NCBI RefSeq assembly: GCF_028606985.1
Contig: NZ_CP117416.1
Location: 4,314,501 to 4,378,500 of the forward strand
From: Paenibacillus kyungheensis
GTDB lineage: Bacteria > Bacillota > Bacilli > Paenibacillales > Paenibacillaceae
DNA length: 64,000 bases
Direction: 5' to 3'
Numbering within the stretch: the first letter of the stretch is position 1; the number at the start of each line of letters is the position of its first letter. The notes beneath the pieces are model-generated. The model was not told the DNA's origin. It did no database searches and saw only the letters and a program-made list of their open reading frames with translations. Shown in pieces: positions 35,976-46,306 of the stretch. Made by a program: the position numbers and the translations under genes.

Positions 35976-36749
35976 TTATTTCAACAAACCGACTGTTTTT
36001 TGATCAAATAACCAGCCCATCAGATCAGGAAAACGCTGATAAAACGTTTCAGGATCATGATCGTCACCTTCGATTCGTTCAAAATAGAAATGAGATTCTG
36101 CCAGATTATTCATCAAAATACCTACCGCTTCATCTGTGCACGTCTGTATCAACCGCTGACGATTTGCTTTACCTAATCCTTCTAGATTACCGATATCCAT
36201 ATAGATACGCAGATCAGGAGATAGATGCTGACGTTCTCTCATAAATTCAATAAATCCTTCATACCAGAGCGAAGCCGACATAATTCCAATTCTGCCAAAC
36301 ACATGTGGATAGACATAGGCGGCAAATAAAGACACCAGACCACCCAAAGACTTGCCTACAATGCCTGTCATTTCAGGTCGACTATCTGTATAAAAGTTCT
36401 GATCGATCCATGGCTTAATCTCATGAGCAATCAGATTCAAATACTCGGTCGCCCGTCCGCCAAAATCTCCATGACCCAATCCTGGATAAAGAGCACGTGC
36501 ATACCACGGTGTATATTCAACTAAAGGATCATACGCAGCTATCCCGACTAGAATTAATTCCGGTAAAGTACCTGCAGCAAAGCGTTGTTCTAAATTATAT
36601 AAAGTTCCGTTCAATACCAGATCAAATACATCTCCGCCATCATGAACATAGACGACTGGTAACGGATACGATGCTTTATCATAAGAAGGTGGCAAATAAA
36701 TCAGCAAGTCTCGACCTGCATACATTTTGGTAAAAAGTGTTCCTCGCAT
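35976..36749 (-). CDS. Alpha/beta hydrolase, probable siderophore esterase
   Basis: This is an esterase-D/Fes-like serine hydrolase of 257 residues with the nucleophile elbow GKSLGG (Ser134) and a likely catalytic His in GDDHDPETF near 231. There is no signal peptide, so it is cytoplasmic. A perfect Fur box lies just upstream, so expression should be iron-repressed. Cytoplasmic Fur-controlled esterases of this fold (BesA, IroE, Fes) hydrolyse ferric catecholate siderophores to release iron. That role is inferred; no siderophore biosynthesis or permease gene is adjacent. GGGGGAGA precedes the ATG. Confidence 0.8.
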   Translation of the reverse strand: MRGTLFTKMYAGRDLLIYLPPSYDKASYPLPVVYVHDGGDVFDLVLNGTLYNLEQRFAAGTLPELILVGIAAYDPLVEYTPWYARALYPGLGHGDFGGRATEYLNLIAHEIKPWIDQNFYTDSRPEMTGIVGKSLGGLVSLFAAYVYPHVFGRIGIMSASLWYEGFIEFMRERQHLSPDLRIYMDIGNLEGLGKANRQRLIQTCTDEAVGILMNNLAESHFYFERIEGDDHDPETFYQRFPDLMGWLFDQKTVGLLK

Positions 36750-36767
36750 ACGACTCTCTCCCCCTAC

Positions 36768-36782
36768 TGATAATCATTATCA
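36768..36782 (-). promoter_or_regulatory. Fur box upstream of the esterase
   Basis: TGATAATCATTATCA is a perfect 7-1-7 inverted repeat identical to the Bacillus Fur consensus (TGATAATNATTATCA), 19 bases upstream of the esterase start. Confidence 0.85.
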
Positions 36783-36811
36783 ATTAGTATACCAAATGAT
36801 CGAGAAGATGA

Positions 36812-36850
36812 CAAAAAAAGCTTATCGATGTTATGTACACCGAATAAGCT
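36812..36850 (-). terminator. Terminator after the ZIP transporter gene
   Basis: AGCTTAT (36819-36825) pairs with ATAAGCT (36844-36850), with an inner CGATGT/ACACCG partial stem, and is followed by seven Ts on the minus strand. It lies upstream of the esterase Fur box. Confidence 0.78.
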
Positions 36851-36883
36851 CCTTTTCAAACACAGATATCGATTGATATTTAC

Positions 36884-37657
36884 TTATGATCCGATACTTA
36901 ACAACAATGCAGTCAGTAATCCAAGTGAAGCGATCAACCCTACTAACGGGCCGCCATCTTCATACGCTTCCGGCATCATCGTTGAACAGATCATCGCTAT
37001 AATACCACCACCGGCAAAAGCACCAATTCCTGCTTTGATCTCATCTGGCAATAATTCTAAGAATAGATACCCTGCCATCGAAGCCAGAGCAGAGATCACC
37101 AGAACAACAGCCCACATGCCAAAAATTTTGCCACGTGAATAATGACTTTGCTTCAACCCTACCGTACTGGACAATCCTTCAGGAATATTGCTGACAAAAA
37201 TAGAAATAACCAATACCAGACTTACACCCTGACCTGCAAGCAAACTTGCTCCGATCATAATCGATTCAGGAATAGCATCCATCACCGTACCTGCAAATAT
37301 ACCAAGTCCACTTTGACTGCCGCCACCCTTTTCTTTAGAGGATGAATTAGAAGAAGACGAGTCTTCCTTGCTCATATAGGAACGTTTACGGTTCGCTCCC
37401 CCTTTACGGGATATGTATAGATCAAATGCAGTGTATACAATCGCACCCACCATAAAGCCTATACCTGTTGCCCAGATGCCTCCATCTTCTACTGCATCTG
37501 ATAACAATTCAAAAGCAACCGCTCCGATAAGCGTCCCTGTACCAAAAGCCATAATCCAGCCAATAATCTTCTTGGGCATATTGAAAAACATAGCAATCAA
37601 AGCTCCTAATAAAACAGCAGAGCCTGCTATCGCACCCCACATTAACGCATTCCACAT
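36884..37657 (-). CDS. ZIP-family divalent metal transporter
   Basis: This 257-residue transporter of the ZIP/GufA type has eight predicted helices. The metal-binding helix pair is visible as MDAIPESIMIGASLL near 130 and SNIPEGLSSTVG near 157, with the conserved Pro-Glu motifs. The central cytoplasmic loop is Ser-rich (SKEDSSSSNSSSKEK, about 95-110) rather than His-rich. AGAGGAG precedes the start. Likely zinc or iron uptake; no Zur or Fur site was recognised at this gene. Confidence 0.9.
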   Translation of the reverse strand: MWNALMWGAIAGSAVLLGALIAMFFNMPKKIIGWIMAFGTGTLIGAVAFELLSDAVEDGGIWATGIGFMVGAIVYTAFDLYISRKGGANRKRSYMSKEDSSSSNSSSKEKGGGSQSGLGIFAGTVMDAIPESIMIGASLLAGQGVSLVLVISIFVSNIPEGLSSTVGLKQSHYSRGKIFGMWAVVLVISALASMAGYLFLELLPDEIKAGIGAFAGGGIIAMICSTMMPEAYEDGGPLVGLIASLGLLTALLLSIGS

Positions 37658-37778
37658 ATTTATTCTCCTCTCACTACACTGTCTTATTATTAACCCAAAA
37701 TAAGAACTTTAGACCGATGTGAGCATAAAAAAATAGAATAAATGAATTTAATGCGAATATGAACGCTTTTTCATATCA

Positions 37779-38687
37779 TTAACGGTGTTGTGTATACTGG
37801 TTAGCAGCCCGAATAGAACGGATCATTTGCACTTCATCATCTGTTAATGCTGGTGATGAAGCGGCTTCTACATTTTCACGTAATTGTTGTGATGAACTTG
37901 CTCCTGCGGCTAGTACTGCTACTGCTGGATGAGCAAGTACATATTGAATAGCAGTCTGGGAAAGGCTTCTATTAGCCTGTGTAAGAGGTTCTAATTGCTG
38001 GCGCAGACTAATAACATCTTCACCGCTAATATCCAGATAACCCTTCTGTGCTTTGTCTTCACGTCCATCTGCTAAAGCACCACTTGCTACAGCACCACGT
38101 ACAATAGAACTGATCCCTTTTTGTGTTAATAACGGTAATACTTCTTCTTCAGGACGACGATCTAGAATACTGTACTGGCTCATTACACTGACAATATGCG
38201 AACGATCTACATATTCACGAATCACATTAGGACGAATCGAAGAAATACCGTATTCTCGAATCAGCCCTTCTCTTTTTAATTGTGCAAAAGCTTCGATCGT
38301 TTCGTCAATATTGTCATCCATTGTACCGCCATGCAGTTGATACAGATCAATATAATCGGTCTGTAAGCGTCGTAAGCTTTCTTTGATCGCTTCCATAATA
38401 TGAGCTTTGGATGGATTCCATACTAATCCGTCTTGACCTTCTACACGAGTATTACCTACTTTGCTAGCGATAATCACATCACTGCGGCGACCTTTGATCG
38501 CTTTACCAATCAATTCTTCATTGTGCCCGTTATCATAAATATCTGCTGTATCCAAAAAGTTAATCCCCAGATCCAGCGCTTCATGTAGCAACGGAATCAC
38601 TTTGCTCTCGTCTGTTCCTAGAGACATACAACCCAGTCCAATTTCACCGACGATTAAATCTGATGTACCCAGTCTATTCTTTTTCAT
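37779..38687 (-). CDS. Aldo/keto reductase (YqkF-like)
   Basis: This 302-residue NADPH-dependent TIM-barrel oxidoreductase keeps the catalytic tetrad: Asp46 and Tyr51 in LDTADIYD, Lys76 in IASKVG, His119 in YQLHGG. GAVASGALADG and the C-terminal GASSSQQL match the cofactor region. A YqkE homologue lies two genes upstream; in Bacillus subtilis yqkF and yqkE are neighbours, supporting the YqkF assignment. Substrate unknown. AAAGGATG precedes the ATG. Confidence 0.9.
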   Translation of the reverse strand: MKKNRLGTSDLIVGEIGLGCMSLGTDESKVIPLLHEALDLGINFLDTADIYDNGHNEELIGKAIKGRRSDVIIASKVGNTRVEGQDGLVWNPSKAHIMEAIKESLRRLQTDYIDLYQLHGGTMDDNIDETIEAFAQLKREGLIREYGISSIRPNVIREYVDRSHIVSVMSQYSILDRRPEEEVLPLLTQKGISSIVRGAVASGALADGREDKAQKGYLDISGEDVISLRQQLEPLTQANRSLSQTAIQYVLAHPAVAVLAAGASSSQQLRENVEAASSPALTDDEVQMIRSIRAANQYTQHR

Positions 38688-38764
38688 GATTGATCATCCT
38701 TTCACGATATCGATCTGATCTTTCTTTTACTTATTGGTATAGCCGTAATACTACATATTAAACA

Positions 38765-38968
38765 TTACACGTTGCTATTAATAATATGTTTTACCCGTCC
38801 TACGTCTCCTGATTGAAGGCGTACTTTGATTCCATGTGGATGATTGGGTGAATTGGTTAAGATATCTTTGACAATTCCTCTTGTTAATTTGCCTGTGCGT
38901 TGATCTTGTTTGAGTACAATATCGACTTCGATTCCTGCTTTAATATTCGCGCGTGTCTGACCACTCAT
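38765..38968 (-). CDS. YwbE-family small protein
   Basis: This 67-residue protein with the YwbE family pattern starts SGQTRANIKAGIEVDIVLK and contains RGIVKDILTNSPNHPHGIKVRL. The compact beta-rich layout suggests a KOW/SH3-like fold. Function is not known. GGGAATT-type site upstream of the ATG. Between the YqkF-like and YqkE-like genes on the same strand. Confidence 0.88.
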   Translation of the reverse strand: MSGQTRANIKAGIEVDIVLKQDQRTGKLTRGIVKDILTNSPNHPHGIKVRLQSGDVGRVKHIINSNV

Positions 38969-39004
38969 TTATAATTCCCACTTTCTATATTTAACATGTA
39001 TAAC

Positions 39005-39046
39005 AAATGCCGATAAGGCACTCCTACGAGCACAATACCGGCATTT
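39005..39046 (-). terminator. Hairpin after the YqkE-like gene
   Basis: AAATGCCG (39005-39012) pairs with CGGCATTT (39039-39046), with GTGCTCGTAGGAGTGC able to pair inside on the minus strand. The T run is weak, so termination may be partial. Confidence 0.55.
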
Positions 39047-39079
39047 GGATCATTGATATATACGTTGTAGCTAACAGAT

Positions 39080-39343
39080 TTATTTGAATTTTTTCCAGTC
39101 TTGTTTGGTGTTTTCGAGCAAATATTCAAAATCGTTATCACGACGTTTTTGTTCTGCTTTGCGAGCATCGTCTGCTTCTTGTTGTTGTTTTTCTTTGCGT
39201 TGTTGCTCTTCTGCTTTGAGCTCGGTTGCTTGCGCTTTGAGCTTATCTAATACATCAGCACTTAGCATGTCTTTGAGTGTAGCTGGTCGATCTTGTGCTG
39301 GTGTGGCTGTCGGTCTTGCAGATGCTCTATTTTTCTTAGCCAT
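39080..39343 (-). CDS. YqkE-family small charged protein
   Basis: This 87-residue, highly charged, mostly helical protein has a central coiled-coil-like run rich in Lys, Glu and Gln (about 40-70) and a C-terminus of DFEYLLENTKQDWKKFK. This matches the YqkE family of Bacillales, of unknown function. AGAGGTGAT precedes the ATG. Confidence 0.88.
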   Translation of the reverse strand: MAKKNRASARPTATPAQDRPATLKDMLSADVLDKLKAQATELKAEEQQRKEKQQQEADDARKAEQKRRDNDFEYLLENTKQDWKKFK

Positions 39344-39411
39344 CTATAATCACCTCTTTTACTATACGAACTTGTTATAGTATACCATCGTTACGGAATA
39401 GACGAAAATGA

Positions 39412-40740
39412 TTACTCTTGCTCCTCTTCTTCATCTTCTTCAAACGTAGTCACTTCAATTTCTTTAATATGACGGTTTTCCATACGGGTTACGGTAAATT
39501 CATATTCTTCGACCCGTACCGATTCACCTTCATGAATATTAAATTTCTGCGCCCAGATCCATCCACCAATCGTATACGCTTCTCCAGCTTCGATATCCGT
39601 TCCTAGACGACGATTCACTTCATGAATCAATGCAAGTGGTTGTAGACGATAATGCTTGTCTCCTAGCTTATGAATCGCTGGAGTAGCAGCAGGCTCAATA
39701 TCCGATTTGGAAGGAATATCGCCCACAATTTCTTCTAAAATATCTTCCAATGTCACCATACCTGCTGTTCCACCATACTCATCTAGCAAAACCGCCATAT
39801 GAATATTTTGCTTTTGCATTTGCCCTAATAATTCACGAGCAGGCACAGTCTCTATCAATTGCAAGACAGGCTTGATAAAAGGCGCAATCGGATCAGTAGG
39901 TGTATGCGGATGACTCACAGCATCACGCAATACTTCTTTGACATTGAGCAATCCAATAATCCGGTCTTTATCTCCATCCAGAGCGACAGGAATCAAGCTG
40001 TATGGCTCTTCTTTCACCAGCTCATAGAAGTCTGCTAATTTCGCTTCATGCCCGATATACTTCATCTCTGTACGTGGAACCATAATCTCGCTACCGACTA
40101 ATTCATCAAATTCAAACACATTATTCAAATAACGATATTCTGTCGGTGTAATATTACCGCTTTTGAATCCTTCCGATAGAGCAAATCGTAACTCTGCTTC
40201 ACTCTGTGCGGCATCTTGTTCAGAGATAGGCTTTACTCCGAATAATCCCGTAATCAGACGTGCTGAACGGCTCAGTACCCAGTTAAATGGATACGTAATC
40301 CGGTAAAAAATCATCATCGGACGAGCAAAAAATAATGCCATCGGTTCAGCCAGTTGAATAGCGAACGATTTGGGAACCAGTTCTCCGATCAACACTTCGA
40401 AATAAGTCAATAACAAAAAGGCGATAATAAATGATATGACCGATTCTAATCCTGCTGGAACATGAACCCAGACAAAGATCGGATGAAGTAATTCTTCTAT
40501 CGTCGATTCTCCTAACCAACCCAGTGCTAGTGATGTGAGCGTTGTTCCTAACTGACAAGCTGATAAAAACTCATCCAATTTGGAAATAATATTCTGAACA
40601 GCAACTGCATTTTTGTTACCTTCATCAGCCAGTTGATTGATCTTGGAAATACGTACACGAATAATCGAATACTCAGATGCTACAAAAAAGGCTGTTAATA
40701 AAATCAGTACAATAACCAATATCAAATTCAAAAATTCCAT
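39412..40740 (-). CDS. CNNM/CorC-type (hemolysin C family) magnesium protein
   Basis: This 442-residue membrane protein has an N-terminal DUF21 domain with three to four helices (about 1-190), a CBS-domain pair (about 215-335, with VPRTEMKYI and the LLDEYGGTAGMVTLEDILEE segment) and a CorC_HlyC domain at the end. The C-terminal tail is strongly acidic. Relatives such as MpfA/YhdP export Mg2+. I moved the start to 40740, preceded by AAGGGGAG, 27 codons inside the longest frame. Substrate is inferred from family. Confidence 0.9.
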   Translation of the reverse strand: MEFLNLILVIVLILLTAFFVASEYSIIRVRISKINQLADEGNKNAVAVQNIISKLDEFLSACQLGTTLTSLALGWLGESTIEELLHPIFVWVHVPAGLESVISFIIAFLLLTYFEVLIGELVPKSFAIQLAEPMALFFARPMMIFYRITYPFNWVLSRSARLITGLFGVKPISEQDAAQSEAELRFALSEGFKSGNITPTEYRYLNNVFEFDELVGSEIMVPRTEMKYIGHEAKLADFYELVKEEPYSLIPVALDGDKDRIIGLLNVKEVLRDAVSHPHTPTDPIAPFIKPVLQLIETVPARELLGQMQKQNIHMAVLLDEYGGTAGMVTLEDILEEIVGDIPSKSDIEPAATPAIHKLGDKHYRLQPLALIHEVNRRLGTDIEAGEAYTIGGWIWAQKFNIHEGESVRVEEYEFTVTRMENRHIKEIEVTTFEEDEEEEQE

Positions 40741-40872
40741 ACCTTGCTCCCCTTTGCGTGATCTATCTATTTGCTCACTAAAAGTATGTATAGATGTACA
40801 CATATGAAATACATTACCCATTTTTGACTGCTATGCTTTGATTCTATGCAAAAAATCCTAACGATACACAAC

Positions 40873-40914
40873 AAAAAAAGCGATCAAAACAGAAATTACT
40901 GTTCAAATCGCTTT
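40873..40914 (-). terminator. Terminator after the unknown membrane gene
   Basis: AAGCGAT pairs with ATCGCTT, with an inner CAGTAAT/ATTACTG-type stem, and is followed by seven Ts on the minus strand. Confidence 0.82.
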
Positions 40915-40979
40915 GTTTAAAAATCGTTGTATCACATATACGACTTCATCATATATATGAATAACTTCAATATGTTATA

Positions 40980-41486
40980 TTATTTTGTTTTCGGCTTACG
41001 ATCGACCAATAACCATGCTCCGCCTAATAAAACAGCAAGTGCAACCAAAGGCTGTACAAATACCACATGATGGAGTACAGAATCTAACGAAAAGACAGCG
41101 AAAAACAACAATCCGATTACTGTCAAAATATTGATCGGAATCAACAACCATTTGTTACGAGAACCTAACCAGTAAAACTCAAACAATCCTAACGCTACTG
41201 CAAGTATGTAACCCGGCCACATCACAGCCCAAAGATCAAACAATGTAGCGATTTGACTCACTACACCTGCTCCTAGCAAAATTCCACCTGGAATCAATAA
41301 CCCTTTGTGTTTGGAATTCATTAACGAAAAGTGTAACCAGTGAAAAAATAGCCCTAACGGAATAACAAACAAAGTCGGCCAAAATGTAGCAAAAATAGTT
41401 CCTACCCCTGTAGACCCGCCCGGATTCAAAAATAAATAAACACCTAACAACAATAATACCGGTGCAAGAACTGCTTTTTTAATCAT
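40980..41486 (-). CDS. Multi-helix membrane protein, function unknown
   Basis: This 168-residue protein has five or six hydrophobic helices and repeated glycine-containing turns (GLLIPGGILLGAG, WPTLFVIPLG). The pattern resembles the four-helix membrane domains found in LiaF/DUF5668 proteins, but there is no cytoplasmic or outside domain. Ends in basic RKPKTK. AAGGATC before the ATG. I cannot assign a role; neighbours (CNNM protein, glpD) do not help. Confidence 0.75.
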   Translation of the reverse strand: MIKKAVLAPVLLLLGVYLFLNPGGSTGVGTIFATFWPTLFVIPLGLFFHWLHFSLMNSKHKGLLIPGGILLGAGVVSQIATLFDLWAVMWPGYILAVALGLFEFYWLGSRNKWLLIPINILTVIGLLFFAVFSLDSVLHHVVFVQPLVALAVLLGGAWLLVDRKPKTK

Positions 41487-41614
41487 GATCCTTACACACC
41501 CCTTTTCTATTCGATTATCCTTGATTACACTGTATCACACCTTGCTTTGCAACTCATCCGCCTATAGAAGAAAATAAACCTAGACTAAAGTCGTAGATGA
41601 CTTCAATCTACATA

Positions 41615-41645
41615 TAAAAAGACCCTTCCACAAAGGAAGAGTCTT
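41615..41645 (-). terminator. Terminator after glpD
   Basis: AAGAC-CTTCC pairs with GGAAG-GTCTT around a short loop, followed by TTTTTA on the minus strand. Confidence 0.85.
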
Positions 41646-41676
41646 GAATACATTATATTCTACATTAAAGTTGCTA

Positions 41677-43365
41677 TTAGACTGCAAATTCGCTTTTCGT
41701 TGGAGCATCGACAGGTACAACAGCATCATGTAAATGTCCTTCTAATTCGTCAGTGTAACGACGTTTTTGGTCGGCTGTCCAGTTAAAACGTCTGGACATA
41801 TATTCGATCACAGGTTGTTTCCATTCATGTACCCAATTGATATTGAAGAATAAAGCTCCTGTACGACGGATAAAGAAATCGACCGGTTTGACTGTCATTT
41901 CTTCTTGAATAGCATACGCAATACGAGCGCGAATATCTGCTGGTAATTTCAATTCATCTGCGATAGAGTCTGATTGACGTACCAGATCGAATAATTTGCT
42001 TACATTGGAACCGTAGAAGCCTGCTAGATATTCCGCTTGTTCTATTGTTAATCCAGCTTGTCTACCTTTGTCTCCTTGTTGCAAAATAAAAGCAGGTAAG
42101 TTCGCTGAACCGCCTACATCCCCACCAGAGATTGCCATATGTTTGGTCTGACAAGGTTTGAATTTTTTGCCTTGTTCTTTGCCGATCAATTCAGCAGCTA
42201 GATCTATAACCATTTCCGCCATTTTGCGGTAACCTGTTAATTTACCACCCGCAATCGTAATCAAGCCACTATCTGATTGCCATACTTCATCTTTACGCGA
42301 AATTTCAGAAGGATCTTTACCTTCTTCATAGATCAATGGACGTACACCTGCCCAGCTTGATTCGACATCAGCGGCTGTAACTTTCACAGTTGGGAACATA
42401 TAGTTAATCGCTTTTAATACATAATCACGATCTTCCAGTGTCATTTGTGGGTGGATCGGATCTGCTTTGTAGACGGTATCGGTTGTACCAACATACGTTT
42501 TGCCATCTCTCGGAATCGCAAATACCATCCGACCATCCGGTGTATCAAAATAAACAGCTTGTTCTAACGGGAAACGCTCATGATCGATAACCAAATGAAT
42601 CCCTTTAGTCATTTGTAGCACTTTACCTTTTTTGGATTTATCCAATTGACGAAGTGTATCTACCCATGGACCGGCTGCATTGATTACTTTGCGAGCGAAA
42701 ATACTATATTCTTGACCGCTAATCGTATCGGTGACTTTTACACCTTTTAGCTTGCCATTTTCATAAATAAATTCAGATGCTTTGGTATAGTTAGACGCAT
42801 AAGCACCACGTTTTACTGCTTCTTTGATTACTTCAATCGTTAAGCGAGCATCATCGGTACGGTATTCTACATAATAACCGCCACCTTGTAGACCATCTTT
42901 TTTGATCAAAGGTTCTTTGCCCATCGTTTCTTTAACACTTAACATTTTACGACGTTCATTTCTTTTGACGCCTGCTAAGTAATCGTATACACGTAGACCG
43001 ATTGAAGTACTGAAGCTACCGAATGTTCCGCCTTTGTGAAAAGGAAGTAGCATCCATTCTGGTGTAGTGACATGCGGTCCATTTTCATATACGACAGCAC
43101 GTTCTTTCCCTACTTCTGCAACCATCTTCACTTCAAATTGCTTCAAATAACGCAATCCACCATGAACCAGTTTCGTAGAACGACTGGATGTTCCTGCGGC
43201 ATAATCCTGCATTTCTACCAGCCCTGTTTTCATTCCGCGAGTAACAGCATCTAAAGCAATCCCTGATCCTGTAATTCCGCCACCGATTACCAGTACATCT
43301 AATACGTCACTGCTCATATGTTCTAATGCATTTGCTCTGTTTTGTGCTGAAAATGTTGTATTCAT
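41677..43365 (-). CDS. glpD: Aerobic glycerol-3-phosphate dehydrogenase
   Basis: This membrane-associated flavoenzyme oxidises glycerol 3-phosphate to dihydroxyacetone phosphate and passes electrons to menaquinone. The 562 residues carry the FAD motif VLVIGGGITGSGIALDA near 25-41, GTSSRSTKLVHGGLRYL near 58-74, and the C-terminal domain typical of GlpD. GGGAGGAT precedes the ATG. The long leader contains a terminator with a candidate GlpP element, so it should be induced by glycerol 3-phosphate through antitermination. Confidence 0.96.
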   Translation of the reverse strand: MNTTFSAQNRANALEHMSSDVLDVLVIGGGITGSGIALDAVTRGMKTGLVEMQDYAAGTSSRSTKLVHGGLRYLKQFEVKMVAEVGKERAVVYENGPHVTTPEWMLLPFHKGGTFGSFSTSIGLRVYDYLAGVKRNERRKMLSVKETMGKEPLIKKDGLQGGGYYVEYRTDDARLTIEVIKEAVKRGAYASNYTKASEFIYENGKLKGVKVTDTISGQEYSIFARKVINAAGPWVDTLRQLDKSKKGKVLQMTKGIHLVIDHERFPLEQAVYFDTPDGRMVFAIPRDGKTYVGTTDTVYKADPIHPQMTLEDRDYVLKAINYMFPTVKVTAADVESSWAGVRPLIYEEGKDPSEISRKDEVWQSDSGLITIAGGKLTGYRKMAEMVIDLAAELIGKEQGKKFKPCQTKHMAISGGDVGGSANLPAFILQQGDKGRQAGLTIEQAEYLAGFYGSNVSKLFDLVRQSDSIADELKLPADIRARIAYAIQEEMTVKPVDFFIRRTGALFFNINWVHEWKQPVIEYMSRRFNWTADQKRRYTDELEGHLHDAVVPVDAPTKSEFAV

Positions 43366-43423
43366 CGATATATCCTCCCTTATTTGAACGCGCTATACTG
43401 TTTATTTTTACCAATCATAAGCC

Positions 43424-43489
43424 ATAAAAAAGAGACCACGAATAATTACACTAAAACGGCTGTATACCGCGTGTACTCGTGGTCTCTCC
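43424..43489 (-). promoter_or_regulatory. glpD leader terminator with GlpP antitermination element
   Basis: AGAGACCACG (43431-43440) pairs perfectly with CGTGGTCTCT (43478-43487) and is followed by six Ts on the minus strand, before the glpD start. The 5' arm begins GGAGAGACCACG, closely matching GGAGAGCCACG in the glpF leader. GlpP of Bacillus acts on such leaders. Confidence 0.8.
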
Positions 43490-43525
43490 AAAGTCTCATG
43501 ACATTATTATTAACTTGTTAACTGT

Positions 43526-43554
43526 ATTGTACCATATTAGCTTTAGGGTAGCAA
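43526..43554 (-). promoter_or_regulatory. Probable sigma-A promoter of glpD
   Basis: On the minus strand TTGCTA (43549-43554), 17 bp, then TACAAT (43526-43531). Followed by CAAGTTAATAAT, which is also present in the glpF leader. Confidence 0.65.
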
Positions 43555-43592
43555 AGAATTTAGACAATTTTTTAAACATTAGTAATGATGGG

Positions 43593-44564
43593 TTACGATT
43601 GAGTTAGGCATTTTACAATATAATCAAGCTGTCCATTCATCGAAATCGGATCGTTGAAATAATAAGCAATCGGATCAATTTTGAATACGTGATTATTTTT
43701 CACTGCCGGCAAGTCTTTCCATAGACTGCTGTTGTATACGTTACTTCCATCTTTGTCACCATCTCCACCCCACGGTGAAGTGAAAATATAATCGCCTGCG
43801 AAATCAGGCAGATTTTCAAGAGAAAGACTTGCAAAACCTTTGCCACTATCAATAGCTTCTTTTTGTAACATCGGTGTACCTTTAAGACCTAATGCTTGAT
43901 AAATAATCTCTCCTCCACGACCATACGTATCACCCATCGCATAGATCCCTTTAGCATATGGTTGTAGAATAGATACTGTTTTGTCGCCGACTGCGGCTTG
44001 TACTTGTGGTTTTAGCTTGTTGATTTTGCTTTCCCAGGCAGCGGCTACTTCTTTAGCTTTGTACTCTGTGCCTGTCATTTTACCGAATTCTTGCAATAAA
44101 TCCTTATACGTATATTGTCCGTATTTGATCGCAACAGTAGGAGCAATTTGCTCATAATTTTCTATATTTTTATCGTTATCCCAGACTACAATTAGATCTG
44201 GATTTAGAGCTAATACTTTTTCGACATCAGGGTTATTACCTAAGTTGGTTACACCTTCGGTCGTTTCTTTTAAAATTGCACTTTGAAATACATAATCAAT
44301 TGTTGCAATCGGCTTGATCCCTAATGCATACAAATATCCGTAATAACTATCTGCTATCACAACTACGCGCTGAGGATGACTGGGTACTTGGACTTCACCA
44401 TTTGCTGCTTTGTATGTAATCGTCTTATTCGTTGTTGCTGGTGTATCTGTAGAGGTTGGTGCAGATGTAGAAGATGTGGGTGTCGTGCTTTGACCACAAG
44501 CTGCCAGAATAGCAATTAGCACAATCGTCGTTAAGATCATACTTACCTTTTTGATACTATACAT
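43593..44564 (-). CDS. Iron-siderophore ABC transporter substrate-binding lipoprotein
   Basis: This 323-residue class III binding protein (FepB/FhuD/FatB-type) has a lipoprotein signal ending LAAC with Cys23, a Ser/Thr/Pro-rich linker, and the bilobed fold with VVVIADSYYGYLYALG near 70 and NPDLIVVW near 135. It binds a ferric siderophore outside the membrane. A near-perfect Fur box lies upstream. It stands alone between glpK and glpD; permease and ATPase genes are not in the window. Siderophore type cannot be decided. AAGGCGG precedes the ATG. Confidence 0.9.
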   Translation of the reverse strand: MYSIKKVSMILTTIVLIAILAACGQSTTPTSSTSAPTSTDTPATTNKTITYKAANGEVQVPSHPQRVVVIADSYYGYLYALGIKPIATIDYVFQSAILKETTEGVTNLGNNPDVEKVLALNPDLIVVWDNDKNIENYEQIAPTVAIKYGQYTYKDLLQEFGKMTGTEYKAKEVAAAWESKINKLKPQVQAAVGDKTVSILQPYAKGIYAMGDTYGRGGEIIYQALGLKGTPMLQKEAIDSGKGFASLSLENLPDFAGDYIFTSPWGGDGDKDGSNVYNSSLWKDLPAVKNNHVFKIDPIAYYFNDPISMNGQLDYIVKCLTQS

Positions 44565-44607
44565 GCTGTATAACCGCCTTTTATATTATGATATGTCGCT
44601 TTTAAAT

Positions 44608-44626
44608 GATAAAGATTATCATTATC
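44608..44626 (-). promoter_or_regulatory. Fur box upstream of the siderophore-binding gene
   Basis: On the minus strand GATAATGATAATCTTTATC matches the classical 19-base Fur box GATAATGATAATCATTATC at 18 of 19 positions, 44 bases upstream of the start codon. Confidence 0.85.
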
Positions 44627-44688
44627 AATTGAAATCTTAGCATAGAATGAGAAGGATTGCATCCATTTTTTTGAAAATAACATATACT

Positions 44689-44725
44689 AAAAACCCCTTC
44701 TCTTGAATCCAGAAAAGGGGTTTTT
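44689..44725 (-). terminator. Terminator after glpK
   Basis: AAAAACCCCTT (44689-44699) pairs with AAGGGGTTTTT (44715-44725). It isolates the glpFK operon from the iron-binding gene. Confidence 0.9.
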
Positions 44726-44764
44726 GCTATTACATATTTATTCGATTCTATTTGCTTACTTTAT

Positions 44765-46300
<1,536 letters not shown>

Positions 46301-46306
46301 TTAGAT

